Positions 42,640-53,778 of a stretch of 64,000 bases of DNA are shown here, piece after piece. The DNA lies in assembly GCF_007753265.1 (NCBI RefSeq), contig NZ_CP036349.1:2575363-2639362 (forward strand), read 5' to 3'. A program made the position numbers and the translations under genes. The stretch's first letter is position 1. Each line of letters starts with the position of its first letter. The notes beneath the pieces are model-generated. The model had not been told where the DNA came from. It did not search any database and saw only the letters and a list, made by a program, of their open reading frames with translations. The DNA comes from Botrimarina mediterranea. GTDB lineage: Bacteria > Planctomycetota > Planctomycetia > Pirellulales > Lacipirellulaceae.

Positions 42640-44493
42640 TCAGGCGCTCACCAGCGTGCCCTGGCACATCTCCCTAAGGCCGTCAATCTCGACGCGACGC
42701 GTGAAATCGACGAACGCTTCTGCGGGCGACACACGGTTGTCGAGATACGCTTGCAAGAGCCCCGCCACGCGCGCCGGCACGTCGCGGAAGGGAAGGCCGG
42801 TGAAGAGCTCTCGGCCGATTCCCTGACGCTCTCCATAACCGCCGCCGACGAAGAGGTGGTAACCCTCGACCGTTTCGTCGGGGTCATCTGGGTCTTCCAC
42901 ATTCGCCGCGATCAGGCCGATGTCGCCGATGTAGTGCTGCGCGCAAGAGTGGTGGCAACCGGTGAGGTGGATGTTTACCGGCACATCCATGTCCAATCGT
43001 TCCTCGACATAGTCGGCGATCGTCATCGCATTGGACTTCGTCGGCGCGCCGGCGTACTTGCAGCCCGCCGAGCCCGTGCAAGCAATCAGCCCCGCGCGAA
43101 CGCTGGTGGCTCGCCAGTCGAGGCCAAGCGTCTCGATGGCTCCCTTTGCGGCTTCGACGGATTCGTCGGGGATGTTGGCGATCAGCAGGTTCTGCCAAAC
43201 GGTCAATCGCAGGTCGCCGTCGCCGTAGCGTTCCGATAGCTGCGCTAGGCCACGCATCTGATCGCTTGTCATGCGACCAACCGGCAGCACGACACCGACA
43301 TAGTTAAAGCCGGGCTGCTTCTGCGGATGGATTCCGACATGCGTCTGGCGGTTGTCGGAAGGGCGGGGCTCAACCGCGTCGAGCGGCGCCTTGGTCAGTT
43401 CTCGGCCGACTTCCTTCTCGACTTCGCCGACGAATTTCTCGAACCCCCAGCGATCGAGCAGATACTTGAGCCTCGCCTTGTTGCGATTGGTGCGGTCGCC
43501 ATGCCGAATGAATACCTGTACGACCGCCGCCGCGACTTCGACGCACTCTTCCGGCTTGAGGAGGACACCCGTCGGCCTCGCGAAGTCCTTGTGCCCGGTG
43601 ATGCCGCCGAGCGTGAACTGGAAGTAGATGCCTTGGCGGAGCGAGTCCGTCGCCGCCTCGGCCTTGAGGCGGACGGCGGTGAAGCCAATGTCGTTGGTGT
43701 CCTCTAGCGCCGCGATCGATCCGCCGCCATCGAACGCGATGTTGAACTTGCGCGGGAGGCCGTACAGCTCACGGTGATTGATGAGGTAGTAATGCATCTC
43801 TTTGGCGAGCGAGAGCGTATCGATCAACTCTGTCGGATCGACGCCACTCAGCGGGCTCGCGGTGACGTTGCGGATGTTGTCGGCGCCCGCGCCGTAGTTG
43901 ATGATCGCTAGGTCCTGGAGGCCCGTCAGGAGGTTGATCGACTCAGTCGCAGGGATCTCGCGCAGTTGGAGATTGGCCCGGGTCGTGCAGTCGGCGAAGC
44001 CGCCGGCCGTGCGGTCCGCGAGGTCGGCTAAGCCGCGGAGTTGCCAAGAGCGGATCGCGCCGCCGGGGAACCTCAGGCGGCACATGTAGGAGTCTTGAGC
44101 GGGCGCGACATAGAACAACCCGTGGTACTTGGTGAGGAAGACGTCGGTTCCTTTCGGAAACTCGCCCGCCGCGGCGCGGCCACGCATCTCGTCCCACATG
44201 TCGCGGGGGTTCTTGTCGCGCTTCGCGACTTCCTCGGCGACGAGCTTGCCGCCGACGGCGACTTGCTCGTCTTGGGCGGCGCGATGGATCGCCGTTGGGT
44301 CGTTGGCAAGCAGGCTGGTCGCGGGTTGTAGAGCGCCGACGACGACCGTGTCGTCCATCGCTCCGCCGGTTCCCGACAAGATCGGCAAGCCCCGCACCTT
44401 CCGGGCCACATCGGCGCCGAGCGCAAACCCTTGCAGGTAGTTCTGCTGCTCCGCCGTGAAGCCGCCCGTCGATTTTCCGTTCGCTTCGCTCAT
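42640..44493 (-). CDS. nirA: Ferredoxin-type nitrite (or sulfite) reductase
   Basis: A 617-residue siroheme enzyme reducing nitrite to ammonium with six electrons. Two ferredoxin-like half-domains with [15 protein letters not shown] and [16 protein letters not shown] (parachute repeats). The [4Fe-4S]-siroheme ligands are Cys472 and Cys478 ([11 protein letters not shown]) and Cys513 and Cys517 ([16 protein letters not shown]). The N-terminal 80 residues are longer than usual for NirA. ATG 44493 overlaps the nasA stop by 4 bases. Sulfite reduction cannot be excluded from sequence, but nasA and Nrt neighbours favour nitrite. Confidence 0.92.
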   Translation of the reverse strand: MSEANGKSTGGFTAEQQNYLQGFALGADVARKVRGLPILSGTGGAMDDTVVVGALQPATSLLANDPTAIHRAAQDEQVAVGGKLVAEEVAKRDKNPRDMWDEMRGRAAAGEFPKGTDVFLTKYHGLFYVAPAQDSYMCRLRFPGGAIRSWQLRGLADLADRTAGGFADCTTRANLQLREIPATESINLLTGLQDLAIINYGAGADNIRNVTASPLSGVDPTELIDTLSLAKEMHYYLINHRELYGLPRKFNIAFDGGGSIAALEDTNDIGFTAVRLKAEAATDSLRQGIYFQFTLGGITGHKDFARPTGVLLKPEECVEVAAAVVQVFIRHGDRTNRNKARLKYLLDRWGFEKFVGEVEKEVGRELTKAPLDAVEPRPSDNRQTHVGIHPQKQPGFNYVGVVLPVGRMTSDQMRGLAQLSERYGDGDLRLTVWQNLLIANIPDESVEAAKGAIETLGLDWRATSVRAGLIACTGSAGCKYAGAPTKSNAMTIADYVEERLDMDVPVNIHLTGCHHSCAQHYIGDIGLIAANVEDPDDPDETVEGYHLFVGGGYGERQGIGRELFTGLPFRDVPARVAGLLQAYLDNRVSPAEAFVDFTRRVEIDGLREMCQGTLVSA

Positions 44494-46724
44494 CGCTTCG
44501 CCTCCAGCGCCTCGATTTTGACGGCGCAGGCCTTGTAGCTGGGTTGGTGAGAGTAAGGGTCGAAGTGCGCCAGCGTCAGTCGGTTGGTCGCTTCGTAGTG
44601 CATCGGGATGAAGACCTGGCCGGGCTGGACCGTCGGCGTGAGAAACGCCGTCGCTTCGAGCCGCCCGCGGCGTGAGCTGACCGCAACCTTGCTATGCTGC
44701 GCGACGCCCGCTGCGCGTGCGTCGTCGGGGTGCATCTCGATGTAGATGTTCTGCGGGGACAGCTTCCGTAAGACCGGGGACTTGCTGGTGCGCGTTTGGG
44801 TATGCCACTGCGATGCGGCGCCGCGGCCGGTCAGCAAGAGGTACGGATAGGAGTCGTCGGGCGCCTCGGGCATCGGGCGGCTATCCTCCCAGATGAATCG
44901 GGCCCATTCATCTTCGTGGTAGAACCGGCCATCCTCGAACAGCCGACGCTGTTGCGCGACCTCGGCGACCGGCTCGACGCACGGCCACTGCGCGCCGCCG
45001 GCGTGGTCGATGGCGGCGTAGCCCCCCATGCCGGAGAGATCGCACGGTCGACCCTGCGAGAGCTCTTGCAAGATGCCGAACGCCGCCTCGGGTGAGGTCC
45101 AGCGCCGGAACCTCTCGCCGCACCCCCAGTACTCTGCCACGAGGCGGAAGATCGCGAAGTCGGGGAGCGCCTCCCCCGGCGGGCGTCGGACCTTCTTCAC
45201 GACACCGATGCGGCGTTCGCTGTTGATAAAGGTGCCTTCTTTCTCACCCCATCCCGCGGCTGGCAGCACGAGGTCGGCTTGCTGCGCGGTCTCCGTCGTC
45301 GCGTACATGTCTTGCACGACGAGGAAGTCAAGCTTCGATAACAGTTCGCGCGCGTCCTCCTGGTGGATCCAGGAATGCGCCGTATTCGTGCAGAGCACCC
45401 ACAGGCCCCGGATGGCGCCGCTGCGGATGCCCTCGATAATTTGGTGGTAAGGCAGGCTGTCGACGGTCGGAATGTTCTCAATGGGGAGGTCAAGGATGTC
45501 CGCGACTTCGCGGCGATCCTCGGCGTTTTTGAAGTCGCGACCGGCGAAGAGTCCCGTCGTGTTGCTGAATAGCCGCGAGCCCATCGCATTGCACTGGCCC
45601 GTGATGCTGTTGGCGCCGGTCCCGGGGCGGCCGATGTTGCCGGTCATCAGCGCCAGGTTGATCAAGCTCTGGGCGATACGTGTCCCCTCATAGCTTTGGT
45701 TGACGCCCATCGTCCACCAGAACGAGACCCGCTTGCCCTCATGAAACATTCTGGCGAGGGTTTCGATCAATTCGACCGCGATGCCGGTGGCCTCGGCGGC
45801 ACGCTGCGGCGGGTAATCCCTGACAAAATCGGCGAACGATTCAAAGCCCGTTGTCGAGGCGTCAATGAACGCGCGATCGATCCAGCCTTCTCGCACCAAG
45901 ACGTGAGCAAGGGCATAGAAGAAGGTAAGGTCACTCTTGGGCTTGATCGGCAGGTGCAGCGTCGCTTGCATCGCCGTCTCGGTCCGCCGCGGGTCGATCA
46001 CGACGACCTGCGGGTTGTGAGGATTGCGGCAGACACGCTCCCACATGATGGGATGGGCGACGCACAGGTTCGATCCCACCAGGACGATCACGTCCGATTC
46101 TTCAAAGTCTTGGTAGGTGAACGGTGGGGCGTCGAAGCCGAAGGACTGCTTGTAGGCGGTGGCGGCGGTGGCCATGCACTGGCGGGTGTTGCCGTCACCG
46201 TGGATCATGCCCATCCCGAACTTGGCGAGGGCGCCCAATAGCGCCATCTCTTCGGTGACCAGCTGCCCCGTGCTGAGGAAGGCGACCGACTCGGGGCCGT
46301 GCTCGGCGCCAATCTCTTTGAACCGCACGCACAGCGTCCGCATGGCCTCGTCCCACGAGACCGGCACAAGGTCGCCATGGTTGTTGCGCAAGAGCGGTGT
46401 GGTCGCGCGGTCTTCGGCGTCGAGCACCGACAGCGCCTCCCAGCCCTTGGGGCACGCCATCCCGAGATTGACCGGGTAGTCCGTTGTCGGCGTGAGGTTG
46501 ACCGCCTCGCCGTCTTTGAGGTGGATGCGCAAGCTGCAACCGGTCGAGCAATAGCCACACACCATGTCGGTCGTGGCGTCGGGCAGCAGCCGAGACGGCG
46601 TCTGACCCAGACCAAAGCGGCCCGGCTCGCGGAGCAGGTCGCTCGTGAGCGCACCGCCCTTTTGATGGACGATGCTCTGTAAGGTTTCGATTAGCGTCGC
46701 GGCCTTGTTGGCAATCGAGTTCAT
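44490..46724 (-). CDS. nasA: Assimilatory nitrate reductase catalytic subunit
   Basis: ATG 46724 overlaps the upstream stop (ATGA) and gives 744 residues. The N-terminal [4Fe-4S] ligands are Cys56, Cys59, Cys63 and Cys91 ([16 protein letters not shown]). The Mo-bis-MGD ligand is Cys183 in [13 protein letters not shown], as in NasA/NapA-type enzymes. The C-terminal dinucleotide-binding segment [20 protein letters not shown] is intact. There is no Tat signal, so the enzyme is cytoplasmic. Its electron donor is apparently the FeS/DmsC fusion encoded immediately upstream, rather than a ferredoxin or flavoprotein as in typical assimilatory systems. Confidence 0.94.
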   Translation of the reverse strand: MNSIANKAATLIETLQSIVHQKGGALTSDLLREPGRFGLGQTPSRLLPDATTDMVCGYCSTGCSLRIHLKDGEAVNLTPTTDYPVNLGMACPKGWEALSVLDAEDRATTPLLRNNHGDLVPVSWDEAMRTLCVRFKEIGAEHGPESVAFLSTGQLVTEEMALLGALAKFGMGMIHGDGNTRQCMATAATAYKQSFGFDAPPFTYQDFEESDVIVLVGSNLCVAHPIMWERVCRNPHNPQVVVIDPRRTETAMQATLHLPIKPKSDLTFFYALAHVLVREGWIDRAFIDASTTGFESFADFVRDYPPQRAAEATGIAVELIETLARMFHEGKRVSFWWTMGVNQSYEGTRIAQSLINLALMTGNIGRPGTGANSITGQCNAMGSRLFSNTTGLFAGRDFKNAEDRREVADILDLPIENIPTVDSLPYHQIIEGIRSGAIRGLWVLCTNTAHSWIHQEDARELLSKLDFLVVQDMYATTETAQQADLVLPAAGWGEKEGTFINSERRIGVVKKVRRPPGEALPDFAIFRLVAEYWGCGERFRRWTSPEAAFGILQELSQGRPCDLSGMGGYAAIDHAGGAQWPCVEPVAEVAQQRRLFEDGRFYHEDEWARFIWEDSRPMPEAPDDSYPYLLLTGRGAASQWHTQTRTSKSPVLRKLSPQNIYIEMHPDDARAAGVAQHSKVAVSSRRGRLEATAFLTPTVQPGQVFIPMHYEATNRLTLAHFDPYSHQPSYKACAVKIEALEAKR

Positions 46725-48397
46725 CGCGTCGGCGTCCCCCCTGGCATCCTCAGCGGGATGACCGTGCTGAAGTACAGCCAACGTTCGGCAAACTCAGCGG
46801 CTAACAGTGAGACGAAGCCCAAGGTTGCGAAAGTGGCTGGCGCCACGTCGAGACCGGCTACCAGCAAGCTCATTACGCCCGCGGCGCCGAGAATCATTCG
46901 CGTGGTTGTTACCGGGCGGAGCTGCCCGAGTTGAAGTTTCGCTGTCAGACGGAGATCGCCATCGGCATCATGAACGTGACGAAATAGAGACGCCTCATAA
47001 AGCAGCTTAGCTGCCGCGACAAGAAGGGCGAACCACGTCAACGCAGGCGACGGGAAGCCTGCAATTGCTGCGACAGATGCCGTCGCGGCGAGGCCGAGCA
47101 CCACCGAAGTTCCACCGAACAGGGGAAGCGTCCGGCGCCACTCCCAGAAGACGCGACCGGTGAAGATATAGATCTTCGCCGAGCAATAGACCGCGACGGC
47201 TCCGCTGAGCAGCGCCAACGCTTCGAGGGGCGACCGCAGCGCAGCGGGCAGGGAATTCGAGATCGCGGAGGTCGCAAAGGTTGGCAGCCAGCCTTCGAGG
47301 TGCGGCATTATGGCGAAGGCCGCCGCCGCCACCGAGAACGCCGCGTAAACGCCGAACAGGATCGCCTCGCGGCTGAGCCATGAGTGCCGCCAGCCAAGCA
47401 CCGCGCGGAAGGCTAGGTGCGGACGCCCCAAGTGGAGCGGCGCGACGGCGAGTCCCAACTGACCGACGATCATCCCCACGATGATCCCCGCCTCGCACCA
47501 CGCACCGGATCCGAGCCAGCGGGCGATCGCACTCGCAGCAACCACGCCAACCGACATCTGAGTCAGCACCAGCATCGCTACGAGCGGTGCGTGAGCGTGC
47601 TGAGGTTCAGCGAAACCACCGTCGGCGCCGGCCGTACCCGCGGGCAGGCCCCGCTGGCTGCGATAGGTCGTCGTAGGGTGCGTTAGTTCCGAGGGCGGCG
47701 TGTCGGGCAGGAACACGCCTTGCTCGGTGGCGGTCAAGACGTCGGAGATATCGACCACGCCGATGCGGATCGCTCCATTGGGACACGCCTGCACACAAGC
47801 CGGCGCTTCGCCAGCGGCGAGCCGGCCGTGGCACATGTCGCACTTGCGGACGATCCCTTTCGACTGGCTGTACTGCGGGACCTCGTAAGGACACGCCATC
47901 GTGCAGTACTGGCAGCCGAAGCACTGATCGTCGAGGTGCCGGACAATCCCCGTGACGGGGTCTTTCTCGTACGCGTTGGTGGGGCAACCCGCTAGGCAAC
48001 CCGGATCGACGCAGTGGTGGCATGCCGTTGTGACGTGCTGGAGGATTGGCAGGTCGCCGCTGGTCGCGGAGGTTTGCCCGATGAGTAGCCCGACGCTCCG
48101 CCACGTCTCATCAGGCTCAAGCCCGTTGAGGTGGTGGCAAGCGCTGACACACGCCTTGCACCCGCTGCAAGCGTCGAGATCGACATCGAACGCGTACTGC
48201 TGACCAGCCTCGGGGAGGCCGGCGGGGATTAGGTCGCGGTAGTACTTCGCTTGCTCCGGGGCGGCGCCGTCGTCGTGCAGCTTGGCGAAGCGCTCGACGG
48301 CGGTCAGCTCGCGCGACTCGTCGAGCAACGTGGCCAGCAGCTCTTGCGGCTGCCGTAGCGAGGGATTGGCGGCGGGATTGGCGATTAACGTGGTCAT
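46721..48397 (-). CDS. Fusion of four-cluster ferredoxin (DmsB-like) and DmsC-like membrane anchor
   Basis: A 558-residue protein. Residues 70-215 hold four [4Fe-4S] motifs: Cys77/80/83/87, Cys126/129/134/138, Cys159/162/165/169 and Cys186/189/201/205, the arrangement of DmsB/NrfC electron-transfer subunits. Residues about 270-545 have about eight hydrophobic segments like DmsC, with [26 protein letters not shown] typical of that family. In DMSO reductase these are two subunits. Here the fused protein should draw electrons from quinol and pass them to NasA on the cytoplasmic face. It overlaps both neighbours by 4 bases. Confidence 0.9.
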   Translation of the reverse strand: MTTLIANPAANPSLRQPQELLATLLDESRELTAVERFAKLHDDGAAPEQAKYYRDLIPAGLPEAGQQYAFDVDLDACSGCKACVSACHHLNGLEPDETWRSVGLLIGQTSATSGDLPILQHVTTACHHCVDPGCLAGCPTNAYEKDPVTGIVRHLDDQCFGCQYCTMACPYEVPQYSQSKGIVRKCDMCHGRLAAGEAPACVQACPNGAIRIGVVDISDVLTATEQGVFLPDTPPSELTHPTTTYRSQRGLPAGTAGADGGFAEPQHAHAPLVAMLVLTQMSVGVVAASAIARWLGSGAWCEAGIIVGMIVGQLGLAVAPLHLGRPHLAFRAVLGWRHSWLSREAILFGVYAAFSVAAAAFAIMPHLEGWLPTFATSAISNSLPAALRSPLEALALLSGAVAVYCSAKIYIFTGRVFWEWRRTLPLFGGTSVVLGLAATASVAAIAGFPSPALTWFALLVAAAKLLYEASLFRHVHDADGDLRLTAKLQLGQLRPVTTTRMILGAAGVMSLLVAGLDVAPATFATLGFVSLLAAEFAERWLYFSTVIPLRMPGGTPTR

Positions 48398-49368
48398 ACG
48401 CGTTGGGGACGGCGTCCTCCCTGCTCACGGCTACCGCTGTCCAAATGGCTCGCGACGGCCTCGCCTTGAAGCGCCGGCACGTCGTGCTGCGTAGCGCTCA
48501 TCGCTTCGACGAGGTGCATCGTGTCGTCCCAGTTGTCGTCACGGGGCTGCTTCGACTTGCCGCCGCGGTGATCTTGCTCTTCGAGGAACGCCACGAGCTC
48601 GACTCGCAAGTCGTAATAGCTGGAGTGCTCCAGTACCGTCGCCCGATCGCGAGGCCGCTCGAACGGGATATCCAAGAGTTTGCCGACGCGGGCTTTGGGC
48701 CCGCTGGTCATCATGCAGACGCGGTCGGACATGAAGATCGCTTCATCGATGTCGTGGGTAATCAGGAGCGTCGTGATGCGCTCCCGGTCGAGCACGCGCA
48801 GGATCACCTCTTGCAGGTCCATCCGCGTTAGCGAGTCGAGACGACCAAAGGGCTCGTCGAGCAGCAGCACCCGCGGCTTAAGTGCGATCGCGCGGGCGAT
48901 GCCGACACGTTGCTGCATGCCGCCCGACATCTCGCGGGGGAACTTGTGCAGCGAGTCGGCAAGTCCAACCGCGGACAGGTAGTACTCGGCGATCTGCCGC
49001 CGCTCGGCCTTGGTTCCGTGGGGATAAACGCGGTCCACGCCCAGCAGCACGTTCTGCAGCGACGTCATCCACGGCAACAAGCACGGAGCCTGGAAGACGA
49101 CGGCCCGATCGGGCCCCGGCCCGGAAATCTCGCGGCCTGCGACGGCGATGCTGCCGCCCGAGGTCTCGTTGAGGCCGGCGAGCATCGTCAGCACGGTGCT
49201 CTTGCCGCACCCGGAATGGCCGATGATGCTGACGACCTCCCCCTTGGGCATGACGAGGTTGAACCCGTCGATGACCCGCACGGCCTCGCCGTAGGGGTTC
49301 GGGTACGCCTTCGTGAGATTGAAGATCTCGACGTACCGGCGGTCGGTGGGGGTGAGCGTTTTGTGCAT
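48394..49368 (-). CDS. nrtD: Nitrate ABC transporter ATP-binding protein (NrtD-like)
   Basis: A 324-residue ATPase of the nitrate/sulfonate/taurine class. Walker [11 protein letters not shown]-loop [11 protein letters not shown], signature MSGGMQQR, Walker [12 protein letters not shown] and H-loop ITHDIDEA are all present, with the class motif [23 protein letters not shown]-terminal extension of about 60 polar residues has no recognised domain. The start is 1 base from the nrtC-like stop. It should energise nitrate uptake with the other NrtABC components. Confidence 0.9.
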   Translation of the reverse strand: MHKTLTPTDRRYVEIFNLTKAYPNPYGEAVRVIDGFNLVMPKGEVVSIIGHSGCGKSTVLTMLAGLNETSGGSIAVAGREISGPGPDRAVVFQAPCLLPWMTSLQNVLLGVDRVYPHGTKAERRQIAEYYLSAVGLADSLHKFPREMSGGMQQRVGIARAIALKPRVLLLDEPFGRLDSLTRMDLQEVILRVLDRERITTLLITHDIDEAIFMSDRVCMMTSGPKARVGKLLDIPFERPRDRATVLEHSSYYDLRVELVAFLEEQDHRGGKSKQPRDDNWDDTMHLVEAMSATQHDVPALQGEAVASHLDSGSREQGGRRPQRV

Positions 49369-50225
49369 CAGGCAATCGCCACTCGGGGGCCGGGCGTGAT
49401 CGGTTGCAGGTCTGGCAGCGGGAGGTCGGCGACGGGCGAGAGCTCTTTGGACTCGCTGTTGACTTGGATCAGGTACTTCGTGACTTCATTGCGCAGGTGC
49501 TTGTAGTCCTCGTTGAAGTTGAGCGTTGCGCGATCGCGGGGGCGTGGCAACGAGACAGCGAACTCCTTGCCGAACGACGCCGCCGGCCCCGGCGTCAACG
49601 GCACGATCCGGTCCGCCATGATCACCGCCTCGTCAACGTCGTTGGTGATCATCACGACGGTGCGGCGGTCCTCTTCCCAGATACGGATAATCTCGTCCTG
49701 CAGGACCGAACGCGTCAGCGCGTCGAGCGCGGAGAGCGGCTCGTCTAGCAGCAGCACCTCGGGCTTCATCGCCAGGGTCCGCGCCAAGCTAAGCCGTTGA
49801 CGCATCCCGCCCGAGAGTTCGCCGGGGAGCTTCCAATCCGACCCCGTCAGGCTCACCAGGTCGATGTAGTGTTGGCAGTAGCGGCGGCGCTCGCCGCGCG
49901 GCATGTCGGGAAAGACCTGCTTGACCGCCAGCTCGATGTTGCCTTGCACGGTGAGCCATGGGAGCAGCGAGTAGTTTTGGAACATGATCCCCTTGTCGGG
50001 ACCCGGCGCCTTAATTGGCCGGGCCGCCATGCGGACGCTGCCCGCATCGGGCCTCTCCAATCCGGCAAGCAGCGAAATCAGCGTGCTCTTGCCGCTCCCC
50101 GAGAAGCCGATGATCGCGACAAACTCGTTCTCTTCCACCGAAAGCGAAGCGTCCTTTAGCACCTCGTACCGGTTGGAAGCCGGGCCGTAACCGAAAGAGA
50201 CGTTTTCGAGTTCGAGGTAAGGCAT
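49368..50225 (-). CDS. nrtC: Nitrate ABC transporter ATP-binding protein (NrtC-like, without NrtA domain)
   Basis: A 285-residue ATPase: Walker [11 protein letters not shown]-loop [11 protein letters not shown], signature LSGGMRQR, Walker [12 protein letters not shown], and TNDVDEA in place of the His-switch ITHD, so the usual His is Asn or Asp here. Unlike cyanobacterial NrtC it has no C-terminal substrate-binding domain. It pairs with the adjacent NrtD-like ATPase to form a heterodimer. The altered H-loop suggests asymmetric ATP hydrolysis; this is inference. Confidence 0.88.
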   Translation of the reverse strand: MPYLELENVSFGYGPASNRYEVLKDASLSVEENEFVAIIGFSGSGKSTLISLLAGLERPDAGSVRMAARPIKAPGPDKGIMFQNYSLLPWLTVQGNIELAVKQVFPDMPRGERRRYCQHYIDLVSLTGSDWKLPGELSGGMRQRLSLARTLAMKPEVLLLDEPLSALDALTRSVLQDEIIRIWEEDRRTVVMITNDVDEAVIMADRIVPLTPGPAASFGKEFAVSLPRPRDRATLNFNEDYKHLRNEVTKYLIQVNSESKELSPVADLPLPDLQPITPGPRVAIA

Positions 50226-50254
50226 AGAGGTGGGTTTGGTTGGTATGTCTCACT

Positions 50255-50282
50255 TAGCCCCCGGTCATTGGCCGGGGGGCTA
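50255..50282 (-). repeat. GC-rich hairpin between nrtB and nrtC
   Basis: TAGCCCCCGG (50255-50264) pairs with 50272-50282 (one bulged G) around a 7-base loop. It lies in the 69-base gap inside the operon and has no T-run, so it may tune relative expression by RNA processing or partial termination. Confidence 0.55.
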
Positions 50283-50294
50283 ATTACGTGTGTG

Positions 50295-51959
50295 TCAAAT
50301 CGCTGTCGGAGCGCCGTCAAAGCTCACTAGCCGTTGAAACACCACCATCATGCGATCGAGTAGCAGACCGATCGCGCCGACGACAAACACAACGACCATC
50401 ATCTTGGCGAAGGAGTCGCTCGCACCGTTGTTGAACTGGTCCCAAACGAACTTGCCGAGGCCCTCGCTCGAGCTCAGCAGCTCGGCCGCGATCAGCACCA
50501 TCCAGCCGACGCCCAGCGAGATCCGCAGCCCCGCGAACACCAGCGGCAGTGACGATGGCAACACAATCTTGAACAGCCGGTCCCAGAACCCCAGCCGCAA
50601 CACCCGGGCAACGTTGAGGTGGTCCTTGTCAACCGACGCCACTCCGAAGGCCGTGTTGACCATGGTCGCCCACAACGAGCAGAGGGCCACCGTGATCGCC
50701 GAGGCGATAAACGCGGGGTTGATCTTGTAGTCGCCGATCCAAGGCAGGCTCCACATCCACTGCGTTAGCCAGTGCTTGTCGGGGTCGGGCATGAAGCCGC
50801 TGACGACAATCAACGCCACAGGCAGCCAGACAATCGGTGAGACCGGTTTGAAGATTGCGATGAAGGGCGTCATCGCCGCCATGAAGGTCTTTGAGAGCCC
50901 GCACAGCACGCCGAGTGGGATCGCGAGCGCCGAGCCGATTACGAAGCCAAAGAAGACGCACAGCACGCTGCGGGCGACTTGATAAGGGAGCGTCGCCGGC
51001 TTGGCGTAGCCGGACTCTTCGATCATCTCGATGCGGTCCTCGGTCCGAACGACATTCGTCGCCGCCCGCTTGATCCCGTCCACGTCGGCCGCGTAGAGGG
51101 CCGCTTTGGCTGCTTCGAGTTTCTCGTTCTCCGTCGCCACCTTGGTGTGGCGGTTGGCGCCGGTGAGTTGGTCCTGCATCTTGACGAGATACAGCCGTTC
51201 CTCGGCGATGATCGTTTGGTGGGCGAGCGCGGCGGCGACAGCCGGGTCCCGCTCCGCTTGCTGCGTGGTGATTGCCGACTTCAATTCACGAAGCCGGAAC
51301 TTCTCGGCCTTGGTAGCGGTTCGGTGATCGCGGAGCATGGCGACGTAGGCGTCCTTCTCCGCCTTATCGCCCGTTACAGCGGCGGCCGCGGCGGCTTCGA
51401 GTTCGGCGTCGCGCTGTTGCTGCGCCGCCTTGTACTTTTTAGCCAGTGTGTCGTGCTCTTCTTGCAGCGCCGCAACCTTCTTGCCGATCCGTCCCGCGGC
51501 GTTGGCTTTCGCCTCGGCGACGGCGTCGTTGGCCTGCTCTTCGAGCGGCGCCAACTCGGCGAGTCGGGCCTCCACGCGCGTCAGCGCCGTCTTGCGATCT
51601 TTGCCGTCGAGATTGAAGGCCCGCTGCTTGTCGTTTTCGCGGTGGTGGAACTCAAGGATGGCGCTAGCCGACCGCCAGGTCTCGGTAGGGTTTGGCAGCT
51701 TGCCCGACTTCGTTTGCACCCTCTCAGCGACCGCAAACCAAGCGATGATGAACGCCGCGACGGCTACGAGCGGCACGACGATGTAGCGACCGATGTCTTG
51801 CAGCTGCTTCCGCGGCTCTTCGCCGTAGCACAGCCGCACGACCGGCGACAGGAAGTTGAGACCCGCCACATCGATCGCCTTAACCGTGCGGTGCTTACCA
51901 GCAACCGCCGCGGCCGCAATCAAGCCCGCGAAGACAATTAAGACTAGCCAGAGCGTCAT
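50295..51959 (-). CDS. nrtB: Nitrate ABC transporter permease with large coiled-coil insertion
   Basis: 554 residues, about twice the size of ordinary NrtB. TM segments at 1-20 and 58-78 are followed by the conserved [11 protein letters not shown] (88-98), which normally precedes the permease core directly. Residues about 105-320 are instead a highly charged, Ala/Glu/Lys-rich, heptad-like region predicted to be coiled coil. The canonical core then resumes ([19 protein letters not shown], 324 on), with [11 protein letters not shown] and the ATPase-contacting loop [21 protein letters not shown]. The insertion lies between two membrane segments, so it is on one membrane face, probably the periplasm. 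Function should remain nitrate translocation. Confidence 0.88.
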   Translation of the reverse strand: MTLWLVLIVFAGLIAAAAVAGKHRTVKAIDVAGLNFLSPVVRLCYGEEPRKQLQDIGRYIVVPLVAVAAFIIAWFAVAERVQTKSGKLPNPTETWRSASAILEFHHRENDKQRAFNLDGKDRKTALTRVEARLAELAPLEEQANDAVAEAKANAAGRIGKKVAALQEEHDTLAKKYKAAQQQRDAELEAAAAAAVTGDKAEKDAYVAMLRDHRTATKAEKFRLRELKSAITTQQAERDPAVAAALAHQTIIAEERLYLVKMQDQLTGANRHTKVATENEKLEAAKAALYAADVDGIKRAATNVVRTEDRIEMIEESGYAKPATLPYQVARSVLCVFFGFVIGSALAIPLGVLCGLSKTFMAAMTPFIAIFKPVSPIVWLPVALIVVSGFMPDPDKHWLTQWMWSLPWIGDYKINPAFIASAITVALCSLWATMVNTAFGVASVDKDHLNVARVLRLGFWDRLFKIVLPSSLPLVFAGLRISLGVGWMVLIAAELLSSSEGLGKFVWDQFNNGASDSFAKMMVVVFVVGAIGLLLDRMMVVFQRLVSFDGAPTAI

Positions 51960-52059
51960 GCTTTACTCATTGCAAGAAGAAACAACCACAGATTGCTCGG
52001 AGGGGCACGTATGAAATCGATGGAGCGTCACGGTCGTGTGCATCGGTGGTTGCAGAAAG

Positions 52060-53424
52060 TCAGTCCTTGTTACCGATCGTGTGCGAGTTGAGGTACTCAA
52101 TCGGCCTTTTGCCGTCGAACGTGACGCCGTCGACGAACTCGTTCGTCGGCGGCCTGTAGCCGTCCGTATCGAAGGGGACTTCCGACTCGTCGATGAAGCC
52201 TTCGTCGACAAGAAGCTGCGCCGCTTCGAGATAGACTTCGGGCTTGTAGACGTCGCGGACCGTCTGGACGTACCATTCGGCGGGCTTCGCTTCGGTGATT
52301 TGGCCCCAACGACGCATCTGCGTGAGGAACCAAACGCCGTCGGAGTACCACGGGTAGGTCGCGTATCCCTTGAAGAAGACGTTGAATTCGGGCATCTCAC
52401 GCTTGTCGGTCTTCTGGAAGTAGAAGTAACCGGTCATCGAGTTCTTGATGACGTCGTAGTCGGCGCCGACGAAGTTGGGCCGCGACAGGATGCGGGCCGC
52501 TTCTTCACGATTGACGAATCTGCCGCTGGCGTCGGTCTCGTCGAGCCATTTGCCCGCCTTGATGAGCGCCTTCACCACCGCGATGTGGGTCTGCGGGTTC
52601 TCGTCGGCCCAGCCCTTGGTGACGCCAAAGACCTTCTCGGGGTTGTTCTTCCAGATGTCGTAGTTGGTCGTCACCGGAACGCCGATCCCCTTGGCGACGG
52701 CTTGCTGATTCCAAGGTTCACCGACGCAGTAACCCTGGATGTTGCCCGCTTCGAGTGTGGCGGGCATCATCGGCGGCGGAGTTACAGAGAGCTCGACCTC
52801 GGCGTCGGTGCGCCCGCCGGTGTCGCTCTTGGTGTACATACCCGGGTGGATCCCCGCCGCGGCGAGCCAGTAACGCAACTCGTAGTTGTGCGTGCTGACA
52901 GGGAAGACCATCGCCATCTGCAGCTTCTCCCCCTCATCGAGCATCGTCTCCACAACCGGCTTCAGAGAGTCCGCAGTGATGGGGTGTTTGGGCGTTGGCC
53001 TCAGCAACTCCGCATCGTTCTCCTGCATCTGTTCCCAGACCGAATTGGAAACCGTAATAGCGTTGCCATTCAGGTCCATTGTGAACGCGGTAACGACGTG
53101 AGCCTTGGCGCCAAAACCGATGGTCGCGGCGATCGGTTGACCGCTGAGCATGTGGGCGCCGTCGAGCTCGCCGCTGATGACATTGTCGAGCAGCGTCTTC
53201 CAGTTCGGTTGGGCGATGACTTCGACCTGGAGCTCTTCGTCCTCAAAGAAGCCCTTCTCTTTGGCGATGACGATTGGCGCGCAGTCGGTGAGCTTGATAA
53301 AGCCTAGACGCAGGGCGTCCTTCTCAACGTCCAGTGGCTCGGTCATCTGAGCCAGGCTGGGTGAGAGGGCGCCCAACACAACGACGGCGGCGATCGCGAA
53401 CTTCGAGGGCCCGTGCTTCTGCAT
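52060..53424 (-). CDS. nrtA: Nitrate/nitrite ABC transporter substrate-binding protein
   Basis: ATG 53424 gives 454 residues with a signal peptide ([19 protein letters not shown]); a GTG at 53451 would add 9 residues. No lipobox is seen, so it is probably a free periplasmic protein. NrtA/CmpA-type blocks: [71 protein letters not shown] and [21 protein letters not shown]. It binds nitrate or nitrite and delivers it to NrtB. First gene of the eight-gene operon and downstream of a sigma-54-type promoter. Confidence 0.92.
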   Translation of the reverse strand: MQKHGPSKFAIAAVVVLGALSPSLAQMTEPLDVEKDALRLGFIKLTDCAPIVIAKEKGFFEDEELQVEVIAQPNWKTLLDNVISGELDGAHMLSGQPIAATIGFGAKAHVVTAFTMDLNGNAITVSNSVWEQMQENDAELLRPTPKHPITADSLKPVVETMLDEGEKLQMAMVFPVSTHNYELRYWLAAAGIHPGMYTKSDTGGRTDAEVELSVTPPPMMPATLEAGNIQGYCVGEPWNQQAVAKGIGVPVTTNYDIWKNNPEKVFGVTKGWADENPQTHIAVVKALIKAGKWLDETDASGRFVNREEAARILSRPNFVGADYDVIKNSMTGYFYFQKTDKREMPEFNVFFKGYATYPWYSDGVWFLTQMRRWGQITEAKPAEWYVQTVRDVYKPEVYLEAAQLLVDEGFIDESEVPFDTDGYRPPTNEFVDGVTFDGKRPIEYLNSHTIGNKD

Positions 53425-53525
53425 CGCTCGGCGGGGTTTGGCGAGAGCCACTTACCTACGCTAAGGAGGCGAGGTGGCTGGCGGGGAAGGGTGGCGGAGG
53501 GGGGACAGCGTTATGCCTCCCTCTT

Positions 53526-53541
53526 GGCAACTGCCGGGCCA
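53526..53541 (-). promoter_or_regulatory. Sigma-54-type promoter of the nitrate operon
   Basis: On the minus strand the sequence is TGGCCCGGCAGTTGCC, matching the -24/-12 consensus TGGCACG-N4-TTGC at all but one defined position, with exactly 10 bases between the GG and GC pairs. It would start transcription near 53515, about 90 bases before the nrtA ATG. Confidence 0.7.
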
Positions 53542-53571
53542 AACTCCCGCGAGAAGCGCCACGTTCCTGAG

Positions 53572-53590
53572 GAGGTCACGCAGTGACCTC
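53572..53590. promoter_or_regulatory. 19-base palindrome upstream of the nitrate promoter
   Basis: GAGGTCAC (53572-53579), spacer GCA, GTGACCTC (53583-53590): a perfect dyad centred about 66 bases upstream of the predicted start. This is a plausible enhancer-binding-protein site for the adjacent sigma-54-type promoter. Confidence 0.6.
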
Positions 53591-53645
53591 TAGACGCTCG
53601 ATGGTGGTCGCCAGAATGACCACCCGCCTCGTTGAGCGGTTACTC

Positions 53646-53672
53646 GGGGGCGCCGAGAGTTGCGGCGCCCCC
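53646..53672 (-). terminator. Hairpin after the SDR gene
   Basis: A 10-base perfect stem (53646-53655 with 53663-53672), 7-base loop, about 105 bases past the stop at 53779. No T-run is present. Confidence 0.5.
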
Positions 53673-53778
53673 GCTCAATCCCTTGGCAGACGCGTCAATC
53701 GGGAAAGAGAAGTCGCGTCGAGATCGATGGGAGCTATCTACTGTCCGCCAGAACCGGTCAGTCACCCTACGCGGACGG

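Larger units (their letters stand above)
53425..53778. other. Upstream region of the nitrate operon
   Basis: 354 bases without a gene. It holds the sigma-54-type promoter (53526-53541), the palindrome (53572-53590) and the hairpin after the SDR gene (53646-53672). Confidence 0.65.

Noticed and set aside
46721-48397. Interpretation of the FeS/membrane fusion as an assembly error
   Set aside because: The join between the ferredoxin part and the membrane part is a continuous frame with a linker of about 55 residues and ordinary codon use, so a genuine fusion is more likely.
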